A DNA stretch of 64,000 nt from a bacterium (lineage in GTDB: Bacteria > Zhuqueibacterota > Zhuqueibacteria > Zhuqueibacterales > Zhuqueibacteraceae). The notes under the pieces were generated by a model. It was not told where the DNA came from, searched no databases, and saw only the letters and a list, made by a program, of their open reading frames with translations. A program made the position numbers and the translations under genes. The DNA is taken from NCBI GenBank assembly GCA_023150945.1, contig JAKLJX010000028.1, positions 24,458-88,457 on the forward strand, written 5' to 3'. How positions within the stretch are numbered: the stretch's first letter is position 1; each line of letters starts with the position of its first letter. Below are positions 55,058-64,000 of this stretch, one piece after another.

Positions 55058-56538
55058 GAAGGGACGCAACCACCACACGCAGTTGGGCGATTCTGCTTGT
55101 GCTTGCTGCCGCGGCCGCGCTGGCCGGCTGCGCGAGCGGCGGCCGCTCGGGCAAAGTGCCGCTCGGCGTTTCGCCGCGCATCGCCGCAACCGCCGACAGC
55201 ATCGGCAAACGGCTGTTCGTCTCCAAAGAGCGCGAGCGCAAGGCAGACTGGCACCGCCGCGAAGGCATGCGCCACTATCATTTGAGCGACTCGATTTGGA
55301 CACTGGTTGACGCCGCCCGTCCGGCCGCCGCCGACACGCCCGCGACCGCCATGAATCCCGGCTTGAACGGCACGCCCGCGCCGGCCGCCAAACCCGGCGT
55401 CGACCCGGAGCTGCGCAGGAATACCATTCTGGCCACCTATCACTTGATGGAAGCACAGCGCAATCTCAGCAAGGCGCTGCAATACCACGGCTTCAATCCC
55501 CAAGCGCAACACTATCTCGCACTGGTTTACAAACTCCTGAGCGAGCGCTATCCCCGCCATGGCTCGTTCGACAAAGCCATCGAGCAATGGGAGTTTCTGG
55601 CCCGCCTCGAGCCCGGCGAGTATCTGCATCGCTACAACCTCGGCGCGACCTATTTTGCCAAGCATGACTGGCGCCGCGCCTTGCTCAATTATGCCCAAGC
55701 TGAAGAGCTGCTCCTGCTCTCCGCTGCGGTCAGCTCGCGCCGGCTTGCGAATCCCAGTTTGACCGCGGCGGCGGCAATCGACAGCGTGAGCCTGCTGTAT
55801 AGCGTTTTCTATCAGGGCCAAAGTGCCATCAAGCTGGAAGAGGCGGCGCCGGCGCTGCATCATCTCGAGCGTGCCAAGGTGCTCACCGAGAATCCCACTG
55901 TGCTCGCCGCGATTGCGGAAGATATCCGGTGGATCAATTGGGATGAGGGCAACATTCGCGCCTCGGTACTGCGCGATTCGGCCGACACCCTGGTCAGCCA
56001 GGGCAAGTATGGCGAAGCCGGCAAGCTTTACGATCTGCTGCTCAACAAGCTGTTGCGCACCCAGCGCGCGCAGCACGACATCGCCTGGGATTTTGCCACG
56101 ATCGAGTACGCCCGCCTCGGCCGCCGGGCCAGCGCCATCGCCCGGCTGGACGAGGTGATGAAGCGCATCCCCACCGACAGCTCCGGCGCGCCGCTGGACA
56201 CCACCTACCGCAAGAACTTCGACACCTACGGCGTGATGTGCCTTGGCCTCGGCACCGATACCGCACGGGTCAATCGCCGTGTGGGGTATGAATACCTCGA
56301 GCGCGCCTCCAAAATCGCGTGCAAAGACCGCGGCCGCATTTTCATCGAAATGGCGGATCTGTCGAAGCCGAATCCCGACATCTCCATTGCCAATGCCGAA
56401 CGCGCGCTGGCGTGGGAGCAAAGCTTCGACACCCTCGAATTGCGGCGGTTGTACGAACTGCTGGTGGAAGGTTACCGCCACAAAAACCAGCCGGCCGAAG
56501 CCCGCAAGTATTTCGAGAAACGCAAGGCCCTGCCGTGA
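55054..56538 (+). CDS. TPR-type lipoprotein
   Basis: 494 residues from the ATG at 55054, which overlaps the preceding stop. Lipoprotein signal peptide with lipobox LAGC at about residues 24-27 (LLVLAAAAALAGCASGG). The rest is helical with TPR-like repeats (RNTILATYHLMEAQRNLSKAL, AQHYLALVYKLLSERYP, YLHRYNLGATYFAKHDWRRAL, YGEAGKLYDLLLNKL, LRRLYELLVEGYRHKNQ). TPR lipoproteins often scaffold envelope complexes. As the last gene of the motor operon it could connect the motor to the outer membrane or peptidoglycan. Ends with a short intergenic region; no terminator is obvious. Confidence 0.85.
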   Translation: MRRDATTTRSWAILLVLAAAAALAGCASGGRSGKVPLGVSPRIAATADSIGKRLFVSKERERKADWHRREGMRHYHLSDSIWTLVDAARPAAADTPATAMNPGLNGTPAPAAKPGVDPELRRNTILATYHLMEAQRNLSKALQYHGFNPQAQHYLALVYKLLSERYPRHGSFDKAIEQWEFLARLEPGEYLHRYNLGATYFAKHDWRRALLNYAQAEELLLLSAAVSSRRLANPSLTAAAAIDSVSLLYSVFYQGQSAIKLEEAAPALHHLERAKVLTENPTVLAAIAEDIRWINWDEGNIRASVLRDSADTLVSQGKYGEAGKLYDLLLNKLLRTQRAQHDIAWDFATIEYARLGRRASAIARLDEVMKRIPTDSSGAPLDTTYRKNFDTYGVMCLGLGTDTARVNRRVGYEYLERASKIACKDRGRIFIEMADLSKPNPDISIANAERALAWEQSFDTLELRRLYELLVEGYRHKNQPAEARKYFEKRKALP

Positions 56539-57025
56539 GCCGGGCCGTGTGCAAGGCTGGCGCTCCCGCTTCCGCAGGGTAGGCACTTCGTATTACAACG
56601 TTTGTGTGTAGCCATGATAACGAACGATCAGCCCCAACGGAGTGGCGGAACGTCACCATATGATGCTCTTGGTAGCAGTGTTCCTGTGCAACGGCTGCGC
56701 TGTTGCGTCAAAAACCCCCGGAGTTGCCTCGCGGCTCGAAGTTTTCGAAACCTCAGCCTGGCCGCGGTTGGAACATTGCCGAACGGACTTACTTGACGTT
56801 GCAGTACTGGGTAGTTTCACGATCCTTCGTTGTCAGATTGCCACTCAAACGCCGCCAGGGGAAACGCAATGCCGCCGTCCCCCTTTGTCTTGCTGACCTG
56901 ATACTTCATCACTCTCATTACAGTGTCCGTCTGCTGTTGGCAGATGACAGACGCCAGGCATGGCATTGACCTTGTCAAGATTCAAGCTATTTCTACGCAG
57001 CAAATTTTTCGCGGGAGGCATTGCG
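56539..57025. other. Intergenic region before the RHS gene
   Basis: 487 bases. No solid gene. A short frame at 56660-56896 begins like a lipoprotein signal but continues without protein-like composition and is not called. The stretch 56548-56582 resembles a dispersed GCGGAAGCGGGAGCGCCAG-type repeat. GGGAGG at 57013-57018 is the ribosome site of the next gene. Confidence 0.4.
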
Positions 57026-60000
57026 ATGAAGAAGCACAAATCCCAAACTTCAAACCTCACGTTCCCTTTCATCCTTTCCACCGTGCTTGTTTTTCTTGTC
57101 GAGTCGTTGCGGCCGCCATCCGCCCTCCTGGCTCAAGAGTATCAGATAAAGAACGACCGCATCCTTGCGCCGGAAGTCACTCACTTCATCAGGCCCGCCG
57201 AACCGGGCGTGGATGCGCACGGCGATCTCAGTTTGACGATTCCGCTTTTGACAGTGCCAGGGAGAAGCGGATTGGACTTCGATATTGTTGTGCAATACCG
57301 CTCCGGCATACAAGTCACGCAATCTGCATCATGGATCGGTTTGGGCTGGAGCCTGGACTTGGGCAGCATCACGCGGCATCCTTTGGGAGGAATCGTTGAC
57401 CAAGAGCAGGCAGATTTTGCTCATGCGTTGCCGTTCTACGGTGGTACGATACAGTCTCAGCCCGACGTCTATTCCGTAAATATGAACAACGCCTCAACGA
57501 TTCTTTATTCGGTAACTTCGGAGAACGACCCCGTCATTCCATTCGATCCCGCTCATTCCGAAACCAGTGGACCGTGCACAGGCGCTTATCAATATTCTCA
57601 ATACTATTTTGTACCATCACCGTGGCGACCGTGGAAATTCTGCTACGCGACAAGTGAGCCGGTGACGGTTGACGGCAAAAGCACAGGGATAAAAGACGTC
57701 GGCAATCGCAGAGACTTCTCAAAATTCATCGTTACAACCGAAGACGGCACAAGATATGTCTTTTCCGGCGCCAATGACGGCACTAACGATCTGCCCACCC
57801 TGTCCCCTGCCTTATTCCCCAATTTCGGATCTCCCAATAATGATTTCGATTATGTCTTCGTATCAACCTGGAGATTGCGTGCCATCCTTTCCTCGAATTA
57901 TTCCGGACCAGACGTCCCGGATGAAACCTCCATGGGTGGATGGGTGAAAATTGTTTACAAAACGTGGGATCACGGAACGGGGAACCCCGAGGATGTCGAC
58001 ACCATAATCGAATCCACCGGAAGCCAGAGACTTGTCGCACAGGTTACCTATCCGTATTACGTAGAAACTCCAACGCATTTCGCTTTCTTTCAGACTTCGA
58101 AGCGGTACGATCACAACCTGGCGGCAAACATCATTCAAATGGGGGATTACGACAATGATCACAACTACTACAGCCGCAAGCTTGACCAAATAGTTTTATA
58201 CAAAAAAACGGAAGCGATCGGCATCCCCATGGCTGAACCGCTGCCCGGAGAGATTCTTGATCCGCAAAGTGAAGGCAATAAAGTTATGCAGGTTTCATTC
58301 CAATACATGGCCACCGGCGCAGACTCACTTTCGGTTTACGAGGAGAACAATCCGAATTCTGTTCACAAAAAAATGCTTTCGAGGCTGGCGCTGGAGACAA
58401 TCACAATCACTGGAGTCACCGGCAGCCAATCTGGTCCCCTGCCTGCTTACAAGTTCACTTACTACGATGAAGTGACACTGAGTTGGTTGGAAGTCTCAAA
58501 GGGCCGTTACGCTCCGCTTCATGAATATCAAGATGACTTCGGCTATCTTGAAATTCCAGTTTCGGACCCCAATTATTCTGGCGGACCTCCAACGAGAGGA
58601 TGGATGTGGTCGCTTAAAGAAATCACGTATCCTGAAGGCGGACGGCATTTCTTCGTCTACGCAAACGACAGCTTGGCAATGCGAAGCCTTTCCTACAACA
58701 CGTACTATGTCCAGAACGAGACTTATTTGCACGTCGACGATTTTTTTGAGCGCTTTGAACAAGGGGGCGCACGCGTTCACTCCATTACCAGCTATGATGG
58801 TTACAATGACTCAACACCGGATGTTGTTACCTACACCTATGGCCCGGGCCGCCATTCCGCCATTCCTGAGATCTATTTCCGCAAATTGCACAACCATAAA
58901 GACTTGCCGCTGTATTATTTAGGCGAACGCGGGCAAGCCAGTGTAACGTATGACTGGATCAAGCAGCAATTCCCAGATAACAGCGCCAAAAAGACATTCT
59001 ATGTCACGGGTAGTGTCTCTCACAGCTCTGAACCGCAAATCTTCTACGTCAAAAGCGGGAGTCATGTCGCGCTTCTACAGGGCAACCAAAACTGGAATTG
59101 GGGCGAGATCGACAGCGTGCATTATTTCAACTCCGCAGGCACGAAAGTGAAAACCGAGATTTATAATTGGAGCTTCAGGGGTGATCTTAACGACCCCGCT
59201 CCTATCCGGCTTGCCGATGTTGCACCGCCCTTGCGTTACAACTATGGTACCGCTTTCACCGATACTATCGAGATCAATTTTACCCACAAAGAGCTCGTCA
59301 GTCTTGCAACCGAAACACACTACAGCTCCGGTGTCGTGAAGAAAACCGACGCATATACCTACAATGAATCCGGCACGCTCGTGAAAACTCATTCCCAAAT
59401 TGGCGATGACGGCAACACGAGACGGGTTCTCCAGTATCTATATGCTTATGAAGCTGCAAATGCTGCGCCCTATTCGAACATGCGCATCAACAACATGCGC
59501 AACCAACTCGCCCACCAAAGCACGAGAATAGACGTCAACTCCAAGTTTGGATATGAGGCCATAGCCTCAACCTGGAAGAATTCGAACGGCATCTATCTGC
59601 CACAATACCAATACCGTTGGCGGGATCCATACACCAACATGCAGATTCCGGCTTTTAGCTGGCACCCGGATTCCCTTCCGGACAGCGAGGAATGGCTGTT
59701 GACCACGCAATTCGTGAGCTACGATCAACACGGCAATCTCACCAGAGTCAACGATGCCTATGGCGTAGAGACCACGATTGCGTGGAAGGAAGCGGGCGCG
59801 CTCATTGATTCCATCAAAACGCGCCCGACCTCGACAACGTCATTGACCACGAGATACGGCTACGACCCCAACACCTTTCGCCTCACCTCCATCACCGATC
59901 CCAACGGACGCAAGACCGAATTCAAATACGATCCCCTGCAGCGTCTCACCGAGATCATCGCGCCCGACAAAAGAACTGTGGCGCAGAATGAGTATTACTA

Positions 60001-62680
60001 CTCACGCGACGGCAATAATGACGTCTTTTCCACAACCGATCCCAACTTCATCAAAACGCACGCGGCCTCGGCACATAGCTTTTCCGATGCGTTCGAGTAC
60101 ACCGATGCCCCGGAAAATCACGGCTGGGTGGAATATCTCAATCCCAATGACGGCGTGATGAGCACGGTTTACGACAACACGCTGCAAAGCCGGGTGATGC
60201 GCCTGGACGTGACCAACGGGCCGAACAACAGCTACGCCATCAAGTATCCCGCCAGCGGCAGCCTTGGCTTGGCGCATTCGCACGTGTGGGCGAAAATAAA
60301 AAACACGCAAACTTCTTCTTCCTTTCGCGTGGTGGTTTGGTATGCCGGCTCTGAGTATACGCTGGTCTATTTTCTTGCTGCCGGCACGAACAGCTACAAC
60401 GCCGCCACGAAGACAATGAACATCTACCTGGGCGCAAGTTTCACGAGCGGTGCGTGGCAAAACTTGGGGCGCGATCTGCTCGCGGATTTCAGGCTCACCG
60501 GCATTCAGGCCGACTTCGAATATGTCCAGCGCCTCATCGCCCGCGGTGAGTTCGATTTCGAGGACGTGCGCACCGATCGGCCCGTCACCACACTCACCTT
60601 TGCCGACGGCTTGGGCCGCGACATTCAAACGCTGCAATACGATTTCGCCGGCGCGATCAAAGCCGGGACGGTGTATGATTTCGCCGATCGCATTACAAAA
60701 GTCACCAAGCCCTACACCAGCACGACACGCATGTTCGACCTGGATGCGATCTCCGCAGCCAACTCGTATTATGCCGGGCGCTATGCCTATTTCGACGGCA
60801 CCACTCCGCCACCGGATCCCGATCCTTCTGCTTTCCATGAAACCCGATATCTTGCCGACCCGCTCAATCGCATCAGCAAGCAGGGCGCGCCCGGCTCGGT
60901 TTTCAAGATCGGCGCAAACCCGGAAAAAGTGGTCATTTTCACCTATGACTCGAACACTTCTGCCGACCCAATCAACTACACCACCGCATCTCTGCTCAAA
61001 CAAAGACGGCAGGATGAAAACGGGCATGCCGTGGATTCATATTTTGACACCTTCGGCAACCTCATTGCGACCGTGGCATTGCCCAACGGTCTGCAACTCA
61101 AAACCCAGCACCTTTATGATGCCGCTGACCATCTCATACGCACCACTGATCCAAACGGGAGGGTCACGACCTACGATTACGACACCTTTGGCCTCTTGCG
61201 CAGACAGGATGCGCCTGATGCCGCCGCCGTCGAATATCTGTACGACAAAAAAAGCTACCTCCGCTTCGTCAAAGACGGCAAAGGCGCAAGCAGCGGTACG
61301 GCGTACTTCCTCTACTACAAGTACGACAACATCGGCCGCAAAATCGAAGAAGGCACGATGGGCGATCCCACCAACAATTTCACCCAAACCAACGCGGACA
61401 ATCAAAGCTACCCCACGAGCGGCCATACTTGGAAGGTGAAATATCATTACGACTTCGCCGGTTATGCGCCGGGCGCAACGCAGCGCAATCTCAAAGGCCG
61501 CCTCGACGCCATCGAATACAAATCCGAGCGCTTCGGCCTTTCCGGGTACATGTTTTATTCCTATGATGACAACGGCAACCTCGAATGGCTGGAGCAATAC
61601 GTTCCCAAGGATGTGGTTTCCGATGGCAATGCCTACCTCATCACCATGACGAATTACTCCTATGGCTCCGGTGGCCAACTCACCAAAATTGCTTTCAACC
61701 GCAGCTTTCCGCCCGGGGCCAGCCGCGATGCCTTTTATGTTTGGTATGATCACGACGCGCTCGGACGCCTGCAAAAAGTCTTCGCCAATACCGCGGACGT
61801 GAAGCCCGCAACTGCCGAGGCCGAATACATCTATTGGCCCGGCGGCCAGGTAAAGCGCCTCGTGCTCGGCGGAAACGTGCAGGGCGTGGATTATCTCTAC
61901 AACAGCCGCGACTGGCTCACGCAAATCAATCATCAAAACCTCGTTGCGGGCCAAGACCCGGGAGGCGACGGCGGCGGTGCCGGCGTGCCCAATGCCGATC
62001 GCTTCGGGCAAATTATTGGCTACAACGTGCAAAACCACATTGCTTACGTCTCGCCGTTTTCCACCGATTACGTCGCGCAATTCAACGGCAACATCGCGTG
62101 GACGATTCACAACACCTCCGGCAACAATTCCCCTTCGAGCCTCACCGGCTGGGTGTTCAAGTATGACGCCGCGGACCGCTTGAACAAAGCCAATTGGGGC
62201 CATTTTATCAGCAACTGGCAGGAAACCGACAACCGCTATGATCTCACCGGCATCACTTATGATGCGTCAGGCAACTTCACACACATGAAACGCCGCTTGT
62301 CTGACAATACCGCGATCGACATGAATTACTTCTACAAGCCGGGCAGCAACCAGCTCGACTACGTCAGCGGTTTGAACAACCAGGCGCCGGGCAATTTCAC
62401 CTACGATCAAAACGGCAACATGATCACGGACAACAAAAAGCTTGCGCCCTCCGCCCAGATTGCGTATGATTATCGCAACCTCCCCACGCAAGCGCCCATG
62501 CCCGGCGGTACGGTTTACTTCGACTATGACGGCAAGGGGCAGCGTGTTTCCAAAAACGATTTGATCTACCTCTACACCGCGGACGGCAAAGTGCTCGCCG
62601 TGTACAATATCGACGGCACGCATTTGTATTGGAACCTCTGGGGCCTGGATTTGATCGGCCAGAAGTTTTACGCACAGTGA
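57026..62680 (+). CDS. Secreted RHS/YD-repeat protein
   Basis: 1884 residues from the ATG at 57026 (GGGAGG seven bases upstream), signal peptide to about residue 36 (RPPSALLAQ). N-terminal region with SpvB/TcdB-like features (GDLSLTIPLLTVPGRSGLDF, GLGWSLDLGSITRHPLGG). Many YD/RHS repeats follow (YDQHGNLTRVND, YGYDPNTFRLTSITDPNGR, YDTFGLLRRQD, YDQNGNMITDNK), interrupted at about residues 1010-1180 by a beta-sandwich, carbohydrate-binding-like domain. It ends in LYWNLWGLDLIGQKFYAQ without the RHS core PxxxxDPxG boundary, toxin or T9SS domain, so it is probably not a polymorphic toxin. The first half is noticeably AT-richer than the second half. It may be secreted into the medium or envelope; the partner gene follows. 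Confidence 0.85.
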   Translation: MKKHKSQTSNLTFPFILSTVLVFLVESLRPPSALLAQEYQIKNDRILAPEVTHFIRPAEPGVDAHGDLSLTIPLLTVPGRSGLDFDIVVQYRSGIQVTQSASWIGLGWSLDLGSITRHPLGGIVDQEQADFAHALPFYGGTIQSQPDVYSVNMNNASTILYSVTSENDPVIPFDPAHSETSGPCTGAYQYSQYYFVPSPWRPWKFCYATSEPVTVDGKSTGIKDVGNRRDFSKFIVTTEDGTRYVFSGANDGTNDLPTLSPALFPNFGSPNNDFDYVFVSTWRLRAILSSNYSGPDVPDETSMGGWVKIVYKTWDHGTGNPEDVDTIIESTGSQRLVAQVTYPYYVETPTHFAFFQTSKRYDHNLAANIIQMGDYDNDHNYYSRKLDQIVLYKKTEAIGIPMAEPLPGEILDPQSEGNKVMQVSFQYMATGADSLSVYEENNPNSVHKKMLSRLALETITITGVTGSQSGPLPAYKFTYYDEVTLSWLEVSKGRYAPLHEYQDDFGYLEIPVSDPNYSGGPPTRGWMWSLKEITYPEGGRHFFVYANDSLAMRSLSYNTYYVQNETYLHVDDFFERFEQGGARVHSITSYDGYNDSTPDVVTYTYGPGRHSAIPEIYFRKLHNHKDLPLYYLGERGQASVTYDWIKQQFPDNSAKKTFYVTGSVSHSSEPQIFYVKSGSHVALLQGNQNWNWGEIDSVHYFNSAGTKVKTEIYNWSFRGDLNDPAPIRLADVAPPLRYNYGTAFTDTIEINFTHKELVSLATETHYSSGVVKKTDAYTYNESGTLVKTHSQIGDDGNTRRVLQYLYAYEAANAAPYSNMRINNMRNQLAHQSTRIDVNSKFGYEAIASTWKNSNGIYLPQYQYRWRDPYTNMQIPAFSWHPDSLPDSEEWLLTTQFVSYDQHGNLTRVNDAYGVETTIAWKEAGALIDSIKTRPTSTTSLTTRYGYDPNTFRLTSITDPNGRKTEFKYDPLQRLTEIIAPDKRTVAQNEYYYSRDGNNDVFSTTDPNFIKTHAASAHSFSDAFEYTDAPENHGWVEYLNPNDGVMSTVYDNTLQSRVMRLDVTNGPNNSYAIKYPASGSLGLAHSHVWAKIKNTQTSSSFRVVVWYAGSEYTLVYFLAAGTNSYNAATKTMNIYLGASFTSGAWQNLGRDLLADFRLTGIQADFEYVQRLIARGEFDFEDVRTDRPVTTLTFADGLGRDIQTLQYDFAGAIKAGTVYDFADRITKVTKPYTSTTRMFDLDAISAANSYYAGRYAYFDGTTPPPDPDPSAFHETRYLADPLNRISKQGAPGSVFKIGANPEKVVIFTYDSNTSADPINYTTASLLKQRRQDENGHAVDSYFDTFGNLIATVALPNGLQLKTQHLYDAADHLIRTTDPNGRVTTYDYDTFGLLRRQDAPDAAAVEYLYDKKSYLRFVKDGKGASSGTAYFLYYKYDNIGRKIEEGTMGDPTNNFTQTNADNQSYPTSGHTWKVKYHYDFAGYAPGATQRNLKGRLDAIEYKSERFGLSGYMFYSYDDNGNLEWLEQYVPKDVVSDGNAYLITMTNYSYGSGGQLTKIAFNRSFPPGASRDAFYVWYDHDALGRLQKVFANTADVKPATAEAEYIYWPGGQVKRLVLGGNVQGVDYLYNSRDWLTQINHQNLVAGQDPGGDGGGAGVPNADRFGQIIGYNVQNHIAYVSPFSTDYVAQFNGNIAWTIHNTSGNNSPSSLTGWVFKYDAADRLNKANWGHFISNWQETDNRYDLTGITYDASGNFTHMKRRLSDNTAIDMNYFYKPGSNQLDYVSGLNNQAPGNFTYDQNGNMITDNKKLAPSAQIAYDYRNLPTQAPMPGGTVYFDYDGKGQRVSKNDLIYLYTADGKVLAVYNIDGTHLYWNLWGLDLIGQKFYAQ

Positions 62681-62700
62681 TCAGTTGCCAGTGACCAGTT

Positions 62701-62740
62701 GCAAGCAACCAGCAACCAGCAATCAGCAACCAGCAACCAA
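62701..62740. repeat. Short AGCAACC/AGCAATC tandem repeat
   Basis: About five imperfect copies of a 7-base unit between the RHS gene and the next gene. Non-coding. Confidence 0.7.
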
Positions 62741-62755
62741 TCACGGATAACCGCC

Positions 62756-64000
62756 ATGAAAAATATATTATTTTCAGCATTCGCCCTGCTGCTGTTCGCT
62801 CACGCCGCCGCCCAGGAACCGGATACGAACTTTGTCGAGCTGCCGGCCCAGCGCACCTACAACAGCAAAACCTATTACAATCCCGAAGAGAATCTCTACC
62901 TCACGCGCGTCAGCCCCGGTTATATGCACTACCGCACGGCTGATGGCGCCTATCGCGACATAGACACCCGTCTGCGCCGCGATTCCACCGGCGTTTTTCT
63001 GCCCGAAGGCCTGTATCGCGCCCGTTTTGCCAATTTAACCGGGCAGGCGAATCGCTATGATGTGACCTACGAAGTGGCGCGCCCGGTGCACGAAAAATTC
63101 CGCAGCCCGGTCCAGCGCCGGCCGCCAAGCGTGCGGCTCCAGTGGAAGCTGTTGAGCTTCGGCTATTTCGACCGGTTGAGCTACGTTTACCAAATTTTGC
63201 AGAATGCCGAGGCTGTGGCCCCGTTTGTCGAAGGCAATCGAATCAACTATCCGCAAATTTTTCGCGGCGTCACCGTGCGTTATACCTGCGGCGCCAACCG
63301 CCTCAAAGAAGAAATTGTTTTCTCCCAAGCCGCACGCGAAGCGCTGCCCGACCCGGCCCAGCTCGGGCTGGCAGCGGATCACACCTACCTGGTCTTTGCC
63401 GCAGAATTCACCCTCTCGCCGAACAACCTGAATGCTATGGCGTACCGGACCGGCGGCCGGGATCCGATTCGAACCGGCAATGGCTTTGCCTTCGAAGGTG
63501 AAAGCCGCATTGATTTTGAAGACGAGAGGGAGAATCTTTATTTCTTCTTTCCGCATGATTATGCCTGGGCGGTAAACGATAGCGTGAGCGAGCCGGTCAG
63601 AGTGCGGCGGATATTCTATACGCAGCAGGGCAAAAACCATTTGCTGATCGGCGTGCCCTGGCGCTGGGTGAGGGCCGCTGCCCCCGGGCCGTTGCTGATC
63701 GATCCCACGATTTACAACGACTATGCCACTGATACGCGGCTGCAAAGCGCCACCAACGTCGGCTCGGAAACCACGCTGATGGTGGGCAAGAAATCCGGGC
63801 AGGTGAAAAAGCGCACGATCATCAAATTCGATTTGCAATACTCGAGCATACCCAGCAATGCCACGGTTCTCAATGCGCAACTGCAGTTGTATTATTTCAA
63901 CGCCACAGTCGCCGGCGGGTCCGCCTGGGTGGATCGCTGGGTGCAAGCGCATGAATTGCTGAAGTCCTGGCATGAGCTGCAGGCGGACAGCTCCGAGCGC
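62756..64000 (+). CDS. Secreted protein with DNRLRE-like domain, partial at the right edge
   Basis: 415 codons visible with no stop before the window ends. Signal peptide 1-19 (FSAFALLLFAHAAAQ). Residues about 20-320 are beta-rich with no recognised family (SPGYMHYRTADGAYRDIDTR, RLKEEIVFSQAAREALPD, FFFPHDYAWAVNDSV). From about 325 it resembles a DNRLRE-type beta-sandwich (LLIDPTIYNDYATDTRLQ, RTIIKFDLQYSSIPSNATV then NAQLQLYYF), a domain common in large secreted or RHS-associated proteins. It starts 75 bases after the RHS gene on the same strand; the two probably act together, but the function is unknown. Confidence 0.8.
   Translation, partial: MKNILFSAFALLLFAHAAAQEPDTNFVELPAQRTYNSKTYYNPEENLYLTRVSPGYMHYRTADGAYRDIDTRLRRDSTGVFLPEGLYRARFANLTGQANRYDVTYEVARPVHEKFRSPVQRRPPSVRLQWKLLSFGYFDRLSYVYQILQNAEAVAPFVEGNRINYPQIFRGVTVRYTCGANRLKEEIVFSQAAREALPDPAQLGLAADHTYLVFAAEFTLSPNNLNAMAYRTGGRDPIRTGNGFAFEGESRIDFEDERENLYFFFPHDYAWAVNDSVSEPVRVRRIFYTQQGKNHLLIGVPWRWVRAAAPGPLLIDPTIYNDYATDTRLQSATNVGSETTLMVGKKSGQVKKRTIIKFDLQYSSIPSNATVLNAQLQLYYFNATVAGGSAWVDRWVQAHELLKSWHELQADSSER

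Noticed and set aside
56660..56896. Short frame starting like a lipoprotein signal (MMLLVAVFLCNGCAV)
   Set aside because: No ribosome site, the remainder looks like translated non-coding sequence, and no similarity or context supports it.
57026..62680. RHS protein as a polymorphic toxin with immunity gene
   Set aside because: The C terminus lacks the core boundary motif and a variable toxin domain, and the next gene is a large secreted protein, not a small immunity protein.

Overview
The window comes from a fairly GC-rich bacterial chromosome. It probably belongs to an uncultivated member of the FCB superphylum, of the KSB1/Calditrichota kind, but this is inferred from gene content and no rRNA or marker phylogeny is available here. 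The evidence is a set of secreted proteins with type IX secretion (T9SS) C-terminal sorting domains of the form NPFNP-x-T-x-I-x-F followed by SGVYFYKL-like ends, together with PorV-type and PorP/SprF-type outer-membrane proteins, a DUF2851 protein, a TonB receptor with a carboxypeptidase-regulatory-like domain, and a good match to the Bacteroidota-style promoter TTG-N19-TAnnTTTG. No tRNA, rRNA, CRISPR array or transposase was seen.

Region 1 (1-10.9 kb) is ordinary chromosomal content: a sigma-54 response regulator cut by the left edge, TerC, phosphoglycerate kinase, a ClC channel with CBS and RCK_C domains, a SpoU/TrmH methyltransferase, leucine dehydrogenase and a DUF2851 protein.

Region 2 (10.9-28.6 kb, all minus strand) is a repetitive array of secreted proteins. 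A two-gene unit, an FG-GAP/VCBS propeller protein followed by a glycosidase-barrel-like surface protein, occurs four times as two families, each present twice. In each family the copy transcribed first has a truncated second gene and the copy transcribed last has the full T9SS-tagged gene. The array carries a 73-bp segment matching the end of the DUF2851 gene (three copies), a 97-bp leader repeat (two copies), near-identical patches ending exactly at the truncation points, and a one-base frameshift in a T tract inside one signal peptide.

Region 3 (28.6-43.1 kb, minus strand) looks like a peptide or polyamide utilisation locus: a T9SS-exported S51 (cyanophycinase-type) peptidase, a PorV protein, a TonB receptor with its T9SS partner, an RpiR regulator, another T9SS protein, a YfcC-type transporter, a second S51 peptidase with an N-terminal signal sequence, and a cytoplasmic M20 peptidase. 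A four-helix-bundle gene next to a hexamer inverted repeat interrupts the receptor-PorV series.

Region 4 (44.1-56.5 kb, plus strand) is the most unusual part. A giant surface protein (PQQ-like propeller, twelve Hydin/ASH-type domains and a type-B-like sorting end) is followed by a PorP/SprF-like protein, a TolQ/ExbB-type proton channel fused to two Big_1 Ig-like domains, two ExbD/TolR-like proteins, a TonB-like protein and a TPR lipoprotein. It reads as a surface or adhesin secretion system with its own proton-motive-force motor.

Region 5 (57.0-64.0 kb) holds a large secreted RHS/YD-repeat protein and the start of a second secreted protein with a DNRLRE-like domain, cut by the right edge.
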